Shown here: piece by piece, positions 29,247 to 39,334 of the stretch
How positions within the stretch are numbered: position 1 is the stretch's first letter
How the letters are laid out: each line of letters opens with the position of its first letter
Assembly: GCA_028994555.1 (NCBI GenBank)
Contig: JARDVN010000001.1
Coordinates: 1,054,001-1,118,000, forward strand
Reading direction: 5' to 3'
Origin: Citrobacter amalonaticus
Lineage (GTDB): Bacteria; Pseudomonadota; Gammaproteobacteria; Enterobacterales; Enterobacteriaceae
DNA: 64,000 nucleotides
Made by a program: the position numbers and the translations under genes
Notes under the pieces: model-generated
What the model was told of the DNA's origin: nothing
The model's input: only the letters and a program-made list of their open reading frames with translations
The model's database searches: none

Positions 29247-32048
29247 ATGAGACGGATTGAGATCGTACTGGGCGAGCTTGAAAGACTGACGCGTGGGCTG
29301 GACTGTGCGGATTTGGCGCAGGAAACCGCGTTCACGGCAGAAGCGATCGGCTTTAATCTTGGGCTGGCGCGTAACTCGGTCAGTAAAGATCTCAATCAGC
29401 TGTGGAACGACGGTCTGGCGGTTAAAAGCCGGGGACGTCCGGTGTTCTTTCTGCATCGCCAGACGCTGGAAACGCTGCTCGGGCGTAAACTAGAAGACAG
29501 CGAGCGTGAAGTCCGTTCGGTGGCCGATCTGCTTCCGCAACCGGAAAACACGGACGGTGACGATCCCTTTACCGGCCTGATTGGTTACGATCGCAGCCTG
29601 CGCGACGCGGTAGAAAAAGGCCGAGCCGCCGTACTCTATCCGCAGGGTTTACATGTATTGTTAACCGGCCCTTCTGGTGTAGGGAAAACATTCTTTGCTG
29701 AACTGATGCACCGTTTCGCCTGCGAACAGGCCGCCGGTTCCCCGCCGCCGCTGGTCTACTTTAACTGCGCCGAGTACGCCCATAACCCGGAACTGCTCTC
29801 TTCCCACCTGTTTGGTCATCGTCAGGGGGGCGTTTACCGGTGCGAGCGAGAACAAACCCGGTCTGGTAGAACAGGCGGACGGCGGCTATTTGTTGCTGGA
29901 TGAAGTGCATCGTCTGCCGTACGAAGGGCAGGAAAAACTGTTCTCCATTCTTGATAAAGGCGAGTACCGACCGCTCGGCGAAAGCAGTAAGGCGCGCCCG
30001 ATTTCGGTTCGCCTGATTTGCGCGACCACGGAACCCGTGAGTTCATCGCTGTTGCGAACCTTCCAGCGGCGAATTCAGGTGAGCATCGATTTGCCAGGGA
30101 TTCGTCAGCGTTCCGTCGAGGAACAGGTCGAGCTGATCGTCGGTTTCCTGCAGCGTGAAAGTCGCAAAATTGAACGCACGGTCAGCATCGATAAAGCGTT
30201 GTTGCTCTGGCTGTTAAATAAACCGCTGGAAGGCAATATCGGCCAGCTCAAAAGCGATATCCAGTTCCTCTGCGCCCAGGCGTGGGCGTCAGGGATGACG
30301 GAGCATAACGACACACTACAGCTGGATAAACGGCTGGCGGAGATACCGTTTCACGCCACGCCGGAACAGCGCCTGCTGGTCGATGCCTTGTTTGAAGGGA
30401 AAGAGCGGCTAAGCATTGATGCGCGCACGCTGCCTGCGTTAAAAAGCTCACTGGCGACCGGCGCAGAAATCGAAGAGAGCGACCTCTTTTACAGTTTTCT
30501 GACGCGGGAATATGTCAATCTGCGCAATAGCAACGTCCCCCCCGGCGGAAACGCTGGCGATCCTGAAAAACAAGCTCAGCTCGATTTTCGAATACGGTCT
30601 CTACAGCCGCGACAATATTGCGCATCCGCCGCGCTATGGCGATCAAATCGAAGAGCGCGTGACGCTGTTGATTGGCTGTGTGGAACAGGTGCTCACGTTT
30701 ACGCTGCCGGAAAATTTAGTGAATCCGCTGCGCAAACACTTCCTGGCGCTGATTGGTTATGTTCAGCGCGGGCTGATTCCCCAGCTCTACTCTTCAAGCC
30801 TCATTCTTGATCGCTGCAAAGACGAGTACGACAACGCCACGCTGTTGTGTCGGAAAATCAACGAACTGCTGCATATTCAGTGCCCGGCGACGGAAGTGGT
30901 CTGGCTGTGTCTGTTCCTGAAAGAGTGTCGTCACTATCGTCAGCGCATTGATGCCAGCCCGGACTGTGGCGTCATTCTGGTCGCCCACGGCGCGACCACT
31001 GCGACCAGCATGGCGCAGTACGTCAACCGCGTACTGGAGCGTGAGTTGTTCAGTGCCATCGATATGCCCTTTGAGCAGTCGGTACACGATACGCTGGAAA
31101 CGCTGACCCAGCGGATTCAAACCCACGGTTACCAGCGGTTGATCCTGATGGTTGATATCGGTTCACTGGTGCACTTCGGCAGTACGATCAGCAAGTTATT
31201 CCAGATAGATGTGCTGTTGATGCCCAACATCACGCTGACCAGCCTTCTGGAGATCGGTCTGGATTTAAGCTACGAAACCAGCGACTTACCCCACCTCGCG
31301 GCGCTGATGCAGAGCAAAAATATCCCCCTGTCAGCTGTGTACGCCGCAGCAGGAAAACGGCGGTAAAGTGCTGGTGATCTCGTGTATTACCGGCATGGGA
31401 ACGGCGGAGAAGATTAAGAAAGTACTGGAGGAGAGTTTTGGCGAGCTGATGTCGCAGGATACGCGCATGGTGATCCTCGATTACAACGAGGTACGCAGTC
31501 TTGAACGTGTTCAGCAGGCGCTGAAGGCCAGTGAACGGCTGGCGGGGATTGTCGGGACCTTCCAGCCAGGACTGCCGGATATTCCGTTTATCTCGCTGGA
31601 AGAACTGTTCTCTGAGCAGGGGCCGGAGCTGGTGTTAAGCCTGCTGACGCCGGATCTCTCCAGCGCTGAGCGCCGTCTGGAGATGGAGCGCAGCGCCATG
31701 CGGTTTATCAGCGCGTTGACCATGGAGAGCATCATCAACCATATTTCAGTGCTCAATCCACAACGTATTCTCAAGGAGATGGAGGGTGTACTGAATCATC
31801 TGACGACCGCGCTTTCTCTCAAACCGAGCCGCCAGGTGACACTACGCTTCCTGATCCACTGCTGTTGCATGGTTGAGCGTATCGTGATCAACCGTAAACC
31901 GTTACAGATGGCGCTGGAAAACAAACCGGATCTCGACCCGCGCGCATTTAGTGTCATCAAATCCGCCTTCCTGCCTATTGAAGAAGCCTACGCCGTCCGT
32001 TTGTCAGATGCGGAATATTTTTATATCTACGAACTGCTTTATAGCTGA
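29247..32048 (+). CDS. dgaR: Sigma-54-dependent activator DgaR (LevR family)
   Basis: About 932 residues after removing one base from G6 29825-29830, C7 30537-30543 and C5 31324-31328. Order: N-terminal winged helix (SVSKDLNQLWNDGLAVKSRG), AAA+ domain (Walker A TGPSGVGKT near residue 140, the sigma-54 contact loop GAFTGA recovered after correction, Walker B GGYLLLDEVHRL), then PTS-regulation (PRD) and EIIA/EIIB-like domains (VILVAHGATTATSMAQY; VISCITGMGTAEKI). It activates the downstream dga operon from its -24/-12 promoter, with phosphorylation by PTS proteins as input. In Salmonella this gene is dgaR of D-glucosaminate utilisation. Confidence 0.9.
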
Positions 32049-32057
32049 TCCCTTAAC

Positions 32058-32080
32058 GGGCAAGGCGTTACGCCTTGTCC
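32058..32080 (+). terminator. Hairpin after dgaR
   Basis: Ten-base stem GGGCAAGGCG/CGCCTTGTCC with a three-base loop, ten bases after the dgaR stop. No strong T tract follows. It separates dgaR from the dgaA promoter. Confidence 0.6.
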
Positions 32081-32112
32081 GCTCTCCTTTCCCCCTCGCG
32101 TGACACAAATAC

Positions 32113-32128
32113 TGGCACAGCGTTTGCT
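32113..32128 (+). promoter_or_regulatory. Sigma-54 promoter of dgaABCDEF
   Basis: TGGCAC-AGCGT-TTGCT matches the sigma-54 consensus TGGCAC-N5-TTGCW exactly, with GG (32114-32115) and GC (32126-32127) at the required 10-base spacing. It lies about 130 bp upstream of dgaA and just after the gene for a GAFTGA-type activator. Confidence 0.88.
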
Positions 32129-32145
32129 CTTACCTTGATGAGTTT

Positions 32146-32226
32146 TGCCGGATGGCGGCATAAATGCCTTATCCGGCCTACAAAAGCACATCCGTAGGCC
32201 TGATAAGCGAAGCGCCATCAGGCATT
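32146..32226. repeat. REP pair inside the dga leader
   Basis: TGCCGGATGGCGGCATAAATGCC and GATAAGCGAAGCGCCATCAGGC form an inverted REP pair. Unusually it lies downstream of the sigma-54 promoter, so it would be transcribed within the 5' leader of dgaA. Confidence 0.85.
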
Positions 32227-32259
32227 GCAAGTCTCATGTAATCGCGCCAGGAGGCCATT

Positions 32260-32685
32260 TTGACTACCACTCAACCGTTGCCCGACATTCTGCTGCTGAC
32301 CCATGGCGGCTGGGGACAACAGCTTTGCAACAGCCTGCGCATGGTCATGGGCGAAATCAAAGGCGTGACGGAAATCGCGCTGATGCCCGTCGATACGCTG
32401 GGCGAGTTTTATCAGCGTGTCGAAACCGTGGTGAAAACCATGCCGGAAGGTTCGCTCATTCTGACCGATTTTGTGGGCGGTACGACGTCCAACGTGGCCG
32501 CGCGACTGAGCGCGGATTATCCGGTGGCGGTTGTTTCCGGACTCAACGCATCGCTGCTGCTGGAAGCGCTGGACAGACGTGAACATGGCTCACTGACCGA
32601 CTGCGTCAGCGAGCTGGTGGAAGCCGGACGCAGCAGTTGCCTGGACGTTGTCGCCCACGTCCGCCAGTTACAACAATCACAATAA
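32260..32685 (+). CDS. dgaA: PTS mannose-family IIA, D-glucosaminate (DgaA)
   Basis: A 141-residue cytoplasmic phosphocarrier of the Man/Lev class; phospho-accepting His15 in LLLTHGGWG and the family stretch SLILTDFVGGTTSNVAARL. It starts with TTG at 32260, five bases after a perfect AGGAGG, and no in-frame ATG fits better. First gene of the operon for phosphorylating uptake of D-glucosaminate. Confidence 0.88.
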   Translation: MTTTQPLPDILLLTHGGWGQQLCNSLRMVMGEIKGVTEIALMPVDTLGEFYQRVETVVKTMPEGSLILTDFVGGTTSNVAARLSADYPVAVVSGLNASLLLEALDRREHGSLTDCVSELVEAGRSSCLDVVAHVRQLQQSQ

Positions 32686-32696
32686 GGAAAATCATC

Positions 32697-33183
32697 ATGG
32701 CAAACATCGTGTTATGTCGTATCGATAGTCGTCTGATTCATGGGCAGGTCGTCACGAAGTGGGTCGGGCAATCCCAGGCCAACCGCATCGCGGTGGTCAG
32801 CGACGAACTGGACGCCGATCCGTTTATGAAAAACATCTACCTGATGGCCGCACCGCCGAACATCAAAGTGGACTGCTACAGCAACCTGAGCTTTGCCGCC
32901 TCATGGAAAGAGAACCAACTGGGCGACGGCAATGTGCTGGTGCTGTTCCCCTCTCTTGCCGCAATCCAGCAGGCCGTACAACAGGGCTTTGATGTCTCCA
33001 CAATTCAGGTGGGGGGGTCTGGGCGGTGGACCGAACCGCAAAGCGGTATTCCAGAACATTACGCTCGATGAAAAAGACGTTGGCATTCTTAACGACCTGA
33101 AAAGTCGTGGCATTCAGGTGTTCTTCCAGACTATCCCGGAAGATAAGCCGCAGTCGCTGGACGATATCCTGAAAAAATTCTAA
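32697..33183 (+). CDS. dgaB: PTS mannose-family IIB, D-glucosaminate (DgaB)
   Basis: A 161-residue phosphotransfer subunit with the active site RIDSRLIHGQVVTKW, His15 being the phospho-acceptor. The G7 run at 33011-33017 breaks the frame; with six G it reads STIQVGGLGGGPNRKAV, the normal family stretch, and runs to the stop at 33183. It follows dgaA by 11 bp. Confidence 0.9.
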
Positions 33184-33206
33184 CCCTCTGATAATGGGAT
33201 AACACT

Positions 33207-33956
33207 ATGGATACCTTAGTTTTTGCAAGCCTGATGGGGTTGTATTACTGGTTTGCCCGCTTACGCCTTGGCTACACCTTCTCTGCCATGCTGCTTCAGC
33301 CAGTGGTGGTCGCAGTCTTTGTTGGGCTGCTGCTGGGCAACATGCAAACCGCGATGATTATCGGTGCCGGGATGCAGCTCGTTTATCTCGGCGTGACCTC
33401 CACGCCTGGCGGTAACGTGCCGTCAGATCCGGCGCTGGCGGCCTGTATCTCGATTCCCATTGCGGTAAAAGCCGGGATGGATCCGAACCTGGCCATTGCG
33501 CTGGCGATCCCTTTCGGCGTGATTGGCGTCTTCCTCGACCAGTTGCGCCGTACCCTGAACGCCGCCTGGGTGCATATGGCTGATAAGCATGCGGAAACGG
33601 CGAACATGTCGGGCATTATGCGCTGTGCGTTCCTCTACCCGGCGCTGCTTGGACTGGCGCTGCGTTTCCCGGTGGTGTTTGCCGCGAACTACTTCGGTCA
33701 GGACGTGGTGGAAAGTTTCCTCAAACTGATGCCGCACTGGCTGACCCACTCCTTTGAAATCATGGGCGGGATCCTGCCGGCGCTGGGCTTCGCGATCACC
33801 ATTATGGTGATCGGTAAAAAGAGCCTGCTGCCGTGGTTTATTGGCGGATTCTTCGCGGTGCTGTACCTCAAGGTAGACATCATGGCGATGGCGATCTTCG
33901 GGACCTGTGTGGCCTTCCTGATTAAAGGTCTGGCGAAAAATGAAGGAGCAGCATAA
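33207..33956 (+). CDS. dgaC: PTS mannose-family IIC, D-glucosaminate (DgaC)
   Basis: A 249-residue inner-membrane protein with Man-IIC hallmarks (IIGAGMQLVYLGVTSTPGG N-terminal block and several later hydrophobic segments). It forms the membrane channel with DgaD. Its TAA stop overlaps the dgaD ATG (TAATG), indicating coupled translation. Confidence 0.92.
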   Translation: MDTLVFASLMGLYYWFARLRLGYTFSAMLLQPVVVAVFVGLLLGNMQTAMIIGAGMQLVYLGVTSTPGGNVPSDPALAACISIPIAVKAGMDPNLAIALAIPFGVIGVFLDQLRRTLNAAWVHMADKHAETANMSGIMRCAFLYPALLGLALRFPVVFAANYFGQDVVESFLKLMPHWLTHSFEIMGGILPALGFAITIMVIGKKSLLPWFIGGFFAVLYLKVDIMAMAIFGTCVAFLIKGLAKNEGAA

Positions 33957-34814
33957 TGAGCAGCGACGTAATGCAACATGAACTGGTTGAGCGTGCGCGG
34001 ACAACCGGGGCGCTGACGAAAGCAGATATCACCAAAGCGTGGTTTATCTACTGGCTGGGCGCGGAAGTGTCTAACTCTTATGAACGTCTGCAGAGCCTGA
34101 TTTTCTGCGCCTCGATGACGCCGATCATCAAAAAAGCTCTATCCGCAAAAAGAGGAACAGGTCGAGGCGCTGAAACGTCACCTGAACTTCTTCAACTCCG
34201 AGCAAACATTTGGCGCGGTGATTCAGGGGATTTCCATCGCCATGGAAGAGCAGAAAACGCGTGGCGAACCGATTAGCGATGCCTCGATTACCGGGATTAA
34301 AACCGGTCTGATGGGCCCGCTGGCTGGCATGGGCGACTCCATCGTCTGGGCCGCCGTTATGCCGCTGCTGATTGCGATTTTCATCCCTTTCGCCGCTAAT
34401 GGCAGCGCGTTTGGCGGTATTGCGCCGTTAATCCTCTATCCGGCGATTACGCTGGCGATCAGCTACGGTCTGATCCACAAAGGCTACACCCTGGGACGTG
34501 ATTCTATCGTTGGCCTGTTGCAAGGGGGGCGAATCAAAGAACTGATCTACGGCGCGAACGTGTTGGGGCTGATCATGATGGGCGCGCTGTCGGCAAGCTA
34601 CGTCAAGATCACCACGCCGTTGAAAATCAGTGCGCTGAAAGGCTCTGAAGTGGTGGTGCAGCAGATCCTTGACTCCATCGCGCCAGGCCTGCTGCCGCTG
34701 GCGGCGGTGTTTGCCATCTATATCTTCCTGGTGAAAAAGGGACCGCGTTACACCACCATTCTGTTGTCAATTGTGGCGCTGAGCGTGGTGTGTTCGCTGC
34801 TGGGAGTGTTGTAA
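33956..34814 (+). CDS. dgaD: PTS mannose-family IID, D-glucosaminate (DgaD)
   Basis: A 285-residue membrane subunit unique to Man-class PTS. The A6 run at 34130-34135 breaks the frame; with five A it reads MTPIIKKLYPQKEEQVEALK and joins the rest (FGAVIQGISIAMEEQKTRGE, GPLAGMGDSIVWA, and C-terminal hydrophobic segments). It lies three bases before dgaE. Confidence 0.92.
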
Positions 34815-34817
34815 GCC

Positions 34818-35928
34818 ATGACAGAGAATATCTATCAACAGCTGGGGCTAAAACAGGTGATTAACGCCTGCGGCAAGATGACGATTCTTGGCGTCTCCAG
34901 CGTCGCGCCGGAGGTGATGCAGGCAACAGTGCGGGCGGCCTCGGCCTTTGTTGAGATCGACAAACTGGTGGACCGAACCGGTGAACTGGTTTCCCGCTTT
35001 ACCGGCGCGCAGGACAGCTATGTGACCTCCTGCGCCTCGGCAGGGATCGCCATTGCCGTGGCGGCCGCCATTACCCGTGGCGATCCGCTTCGCGTGTCGC
35101 TGATGCCGGACAGCAGCGGAATGGCCAACGAGGTGGTGATGCTGCGTGGGCATAACGTGGACTACGGCGCGCCGATTACCAGCGCTATTCGTCTGGGCGG
35201 CGGGCGCGTTGTGGAAGTCGGCTCGAGTAACCTGGCCGCACGCTGGCAACTGGAGAGCGCCATTACCGACGAGACCGCCGCGCTGCTGTATGTGAAATCG
35301 CACCATTGTGTGCAGAAAGGCATGCTCAGCATTGACGACTTTGTGCAGGTAGCGCAGATCCACAACCTGCCGCTGATTGTCGATGCCGCCGCCGAGGAGG
35401 ATTTACACGCCTGGGTGGCAAGCGGGGCGGACATGGTTGTCTACAGCGGGGCGAAAGCCTTCAATGCGCCGACCTCCGGGTTTATCACCGGCAAGAAACC
35501 GTGGATCGCTGCCTGTAAAGCGCAGCATCACGGTATCGCCAGAGCGATGAAAATCGGTAAGGAGAACATGGTCGGGCTGGTGTATGCGCTGGAAAATTAT
35601 CACCAGGGGCAGATTGTGGTAACCGCCGAACAGTTGCAACCCACAGCGGCGGCGATTTCAGCGATTCCTGGTCTGACCGCGGATATCGAGCAGGACGAAG
35701 CCGGGCGTGCCATCTGGCGCATTCGCGTTCGGGTCGATGAGCAGGCGTTTGGTCTGGACGCGCGTGAAGTTGAAGCCCAACTGCGAAGTGGTGATATCGC
35801 CATTTACGCACGGCGCTATAACCTCCATCAGGGCGTATTCAGCCTCGACCCACGTACGGTCGCGGAGGGGGGAAATGGCGTTGATTGTGGCGCGACTTAA
35901 GGAGATTGCAGAACATGCAGCAGATTAA
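34818..35928 (+). CDS. dgaE: D-glucosaminate-6-phosphate ammonia-lyase (DgaE)
   Basis: PLP-dependent cytoplasmic enzyme of the SelA/aminotransferase fold that converts D-glucosaminate-6-phosphate to 2-keto-3-deoxy-6-phosphogluconate and ammonia. Lys213 in YSGAKAFNAPTSG is the expected Schiff-base lysine, with VDAAAEED as the preceding Asp region. A G6 run at 35867-35872 breaks the last 20 codons; with five G the protein ends EMALIVARLKEIAEHAAD, 369 residues, and overlaps dgaF by 14 bases. Confidence 0.9.
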
Positions 35929-36661
35929 TTTTTATCGTCAGCGTGTGGCGATTAACGTGCTGGCGAAAGATATCGCCAACGCCAGGGAAATCTATGATGC
36001 CGCTGAGGGACACGCGGTGATTGGTGTTCTGTCCGCGCAGTTTTCGTCGGTCGACGAAGGCGTTCAGGAGGTGAAGCGCTGGATGGCGGAAGTGCCGTCG
36101 ATTTCGGTTGGGCTGGGGGGCGGGCGATCCGGCGCAGTATTACAAGGCGGCGATGATTGCTGCAAAGGTCCATCCGGCCCACGTCAACCAGACCTTTACC
36201 GGCAGCGGTTTTGCGGCGGGGGGCGCTGGCGGCGACGGGGGGGTGAGCAGACGCATATCAATGCGCTGGTCAGCCCGACAGGAACGTCTGGCGAAGTGCT
36301 GATCTCCACTGGTGTCAACAGCAGCCAGGGGACGCCAGCGCCTGTCTCTTGCGATGCCGCCGTGCGGATGATGCAGGATATGGGTGCGCACGCGGCGAAG
36401 TTCTTTCCGATGGGCGGAGAGAAATCGCTGCCGGAGCTGTACGTACTGGCAAGCAGCGCGGCGCGTAACGGCATGACGCTGATTGAACCGACCGGCGGTA
36501 TCGATCTGGATAACTTCGGCGTCATATTACAGACCTGCCTGGAGGCGGGAGTGCCGCGTGTGATGCCGCATGTGTACAGTTCGATTATCGATCCGCAAAC
36601 CGGGAATACGCGACCTGAAGATATCGTCAGGTTAATGGACATCGTCAAAGCGCTGGTCTGA
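35915..36661 (+). CDS. dgaF: 2-keto-3-deoxy-6-phosphogluconate aldolase (DgaF)
   Basis: Cleaves KDPG to pyruvate and glyceraldehyde-3-phosphate, the last step of D-glucosaminate catabolism. The frame looks open throughout but is deceptive: three G runs each carry an extra base (36115-36120, 36218-36223, 36237-36243), which together add one codon. Between them the uncorrected translation is garbled (GGGRSGAVLQGGDDCC); corrected it reads GLGAGDPAQYYKAAMIAAKV and NQTFTGSGFAAGALAATGGE, giving 247 residues. ATG 35915 overlaps the dgaE end; a hairpin follows the stop. Confidence 0.88.
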   Translation: MQQINFYRQRVAINVLAKDIANAREIYDAAEGHAVIGVLSAQFSSVDEGVQEVKRWMAEVPSISVGLGGGRSGAVLQGGDDCCKGPSGPRQPDLYRQRFCGGGRWRRRGGEQTHINALVSPTGTSGEVLISTGVNSSQGTPAPVSCDAAVRMMQDMGAHAAKFFPMGGEKSLPELYVLASSAARNGMTLIEPTGGIDLDNFGVILQTCLEAGVPRVMPHVYSSIIDPQTGNTRPEDIVRLMDIVKALV

Positions 36662-36666
36662 GCCGA

Positions 36667-36697
36667 ATGGCGCTGCGTGTGGTCAGCGCAGCGCCAT
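36667..36697 (+). terminator. Hairpin ending the dga operon
   Basis: Eleven-base perfect stem ATGGCGCTGCG/CGCAGCGCCAT with a nine-base loop, five bases after the dgaF stop; only a short T run follows. Confidence 0.6.
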
Positions 36698-36829
36698 CAG
36701 GATTTTCGCATATTCTCCCTTTATGCCTTTTTCTTCTTATTGATACCTTTTCGTTTTTTAAACCGCAGCACCCTTCCCGCTATAGTCATTTCATTACTCA
36801 TCAGGCGGTTATTTCAAAAGGATAAAAAC

Positions 36830-37650
36830 GTGAAATTGACGATACCTCATTTACGGACAGGGGCGGCGATACTGCTGGCGGGATTGTTGCTGGTCGGATG
36901 CGATCAGCAGAGCAGTGATGCAAAGCACATTAAAGTGGGTGTGATTAACGGTGCCGAGCAGGATGTCGCGGAAGTCGCCAAAAAAAGTGGCGAAAGAGAA
37001 GTACGGCCTCGACGTTGAGCTGGTCGGTTTCAGCGGCTCGCTGTTGCCAAATGACGCCACCAACCACGGCGAACTGGATGCCAACGTTTTCCAGCATCGC
37101 CCGTTCCTTGAGCAGGATAACCAGGCGCACAACTATAAACTGGTGGCGGTGGGGAATACCTTTGTCTTCCCGATGGCGGGCTATTCGAAAAAAATCAAAA
37201 CGGTGGATCAACTGAAAGAGGGCGCGACGGTGGCGATCCCGAACGATCCGACCAATCTGGGGCGTGCGCTTCTGCTGCTGCAAAAAAGAGAAGCTGATCA
37301 CCCTGAAAGAAGGGAAAGGTCTGCTGCCGACGGCGCTGGATATCACCGATAATCCGCGTCACTTACAGATTATGGAACTGGAAGGCGCGCAGTTACCGCG
37401 CGTACTTGACGACCCGAAAGTCGATGTCGCGATCATCAGCACTACCTACATTCAGCAAACCGGGCTTTCTCCGGTTCATGACAGCGTGTTTATCGAAGAT
37501 AAAAATTCGCCGTACGTGAACATTCTGGTGGCGCGGGAAGACAACAAGGACGCGCAAAACGTGAAGGAATTTTTGCAGTCCTATCAGTCGCCGGAAGTCG
37601 CTAAAGCGGCGGAGAAAATCTTTAACGGCGGCGCGGTGCCGGGCTGGTAA
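36830..37650 (+). CDS. nlpA: Inner-membrane lipoprotein NlpA (methionine-binding-like)
   Basis: A 272-residue lipoprotein of the MetQ/NlpA family, acting as a substrate-binding protein anchored to the inner membrane. A lipobox LLLVGC lies near residue 23. A7 at 36980-36986 and A6 at 37282-37287 each carry an extra base; correction restores AKKVAKEKYGLDVEL and LLLQKEKLITLKEG and the exact E. coli length. It starts with GTG at 36830, seven bases after AAAGGA. Asp after the lipid Cys fits inner-membrane retention. It is convergent with yicL. Confidence 0.95.
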
Positions 37651-37655
37651 GATGA

Positions 37656-37700
37656 CCGCCGCCGCGCCAGCGATGTCAGGCGGTTCTGGCGCGGCGGCGG
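37656..37700. terminator. Bidirectional GC-rich hairpin between nlpA and yicL
   Basis: Perfect 15-base inverted repeat CCGCCGCCGCGCCAG (37656-37670) with CTGGCGCGGCGGCGG (37686-37700). It lies between the convergent genes and overlaps the last codons of yicL. Confidence 0.65.
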
Positions 37701-38579
37701 GAATCCATCGAAATCAACACCACGGATGACAAAATCAGCAGCGTGCCCAGCCAGTCCGGCAGAGTGAAGGTAATTCCTAACAAGAGCAACGACAGCAACG
37801 CGCTGCTCAGCGGTTCGGCACAGCTTAAAATGCTCGCTTTCGGCCCGCCAATCATCTGCGCCCCTTTCAGATACAGGCTGAACGTCAGCGACGTGCCGAT
37901 CACTACCAGGTAGAAAAACGCCAGGATCAGACTGCCATTAACCACGAAATCTGTACCCTCTCCGGCGTAAAACGGCAGCAGGATCATCCCGCCGATTAAC
38001 ATACTCCAGCCGACAATCGGTAAGGTGCCGTAACGCGCAATCAGCGTTGACGGGTAGGTGGTATAAAACGCGGCGGCGAACGCCGAGGCAATTCCCCAGA
38101 ACAGCGCGGCGGGTGAAATTGACAGCGAGGTGGGGTTGCCGTGCGTCACCAGTAAAAAAGGTGCCGATGAGGGAGGTGAGGATTGCCGTGAGCACCAACA
38201 CGCCGGGACGGGCCTTACGTACCAGCGCGAACCACGCCACGATAATCGTCGGAGACAGAAATTGCAGCACAGTCGCTGTCGCGGCGTTGGATTTTTCGAT
38301 GGTCAGCAGGAAGGTGAGTTGTACGGTCAGCGCGCCGACGACAGAAAATATCAGCAGGCTCAGGGCATCTTTGCGGTCTTTGAAAAGGGAAAAGATTTTG
38401 TCGCCGTGTACAAAGGAGAGCATCAGCAGAATGAGTCCGGCAAAAATCAGACGCGTCATGGTCAGAAATGGCGACGACATCTGGCTTTGCTCCATAATGT
38501 ATTGCGCGCAAACGCCGGAACTTCCCCATAATACGGCGGCGATCAGGACATTAAGCATCCCTTTTCTGGTGGACCCCAT
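37676..38579 (-). CDS. yicL: EamA/DMT-family transporter YicL
   Basis: A 300-residue inner-membrane protein with ten hydrophobic segments in two EamA repeats (first [18 protein letters not shown], second [18 protein letters not shown]). The A/T6 run at 38154-38159 splits the frame; with five it reads [17 protein letters not shown]. It corresponds to E. coli YicL in sequence and location. Substrate unknown. Confidence 0.92.
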
Positions 38580-38770
38580 GTTTTCCTCGGCTGTGTTTTT
38601 TTGACGTTATTTGCAGGCATGATAGCAGATAAGGCACAGCCGTTACCCTCCACATAACAGGTTGTTTATTAACAGCCTGCGAACCAATTCAAAACCAGGA
38701 TTTTTGACATTGCGCACTTGATGGCGGCGCACTATTGTCAAAGTGGAACATCATCTGGAAGGAACACATC

Positions 38771-39287
38771 ATGGGTAAGCGTCGGGGTTTAACGGCAGTG
38801 CTGGCCACTCTGGTTTCACTCTCTCTGTTCGCCGCGCCGGTCATGGCGAATCCGGGGAATGGTAACGGAAATGGTCATGGCGGCGGCCAGGGCAACAGCA
38901 GTGGCAATCATGGAAATAAGGGCAACCAGGGAAATAACGGGCAAAAAAGGAAATCCGGCCCAGAAAAACAACACTTCTTCCGATCATCGTAAAAATTACG
39001 GCAAACCCGATCACGTCGAGTCTGACATCAGTTTTGCGACAGCGCGTCATCTGGCGGTGAACTACGGCCTGACGGGATATGATTCTCTGCCACCGGGTAT
39101 TGCGAAAAACCTGGCGCGTGGAAAACCGCTCCCTCCGGGCATCGCGAAAAAAACCGTCCCGGCGTCCATGCTGGGGCAATTGCCTTATTATCCTGGCTAT
39201 GAATGGAAAATTGTTGGGGATAATTTAGTGCTGATTGCGCTAAGTACCGCCGTGGTCACGGCGATTATTAATGGGGTGTTTGATTAA
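38771..39287 (+). CDS. cigR: CigR-like anti-virulence regulator / RcnB-type protein
   Basis: A 171-residue secreted or membrane protein. Residues 1-28 are a signal-like hydrophobic segment (TLVSLSLFAAPVMA), then a Gly/Asn-rich low-complexity stretch (30-65), a conserved domain with a repeated LPPGIAKNLARG / LPPGIAKKTVP motif, and a C-terminal hydrophobic segment LVLIALSTAVVTAIINGVF. An A6 run at 38943-38948 breaks the frame. ATG 38771 follows AAGGA. In Salmonella cigR is in SPI-3 at selC and its product inhibits MgtC; no mgtC lies in this window. The family is also widespread outside Salmonella. Confidence 0.8.
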
Positions 39288-39298
39288 CATATTTAAAG

Positions 39299-39318
39299 GC
39301 CGGGGAGAGTTCCCCGGC
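39299..39318. terminator. Hairpin between cigR and the fimbrial operon
   Basis: Eight-base stem GCCGGGGA/TCCCCGGC with loop GAGT, followed by a T-rich tail, between convergent genes. Confidence 0.6.
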
Positions 39319-39334
39319 TTGTGTTTATACCATC

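Noticed and set aside
38860..38950. Repeat array within cigR resembling a CRISPR or tandem repeat
   Set aside because: It encodes a Gly/Asn-rich low-complexity protein segment in frame; there are no regular repeat and spacer units.
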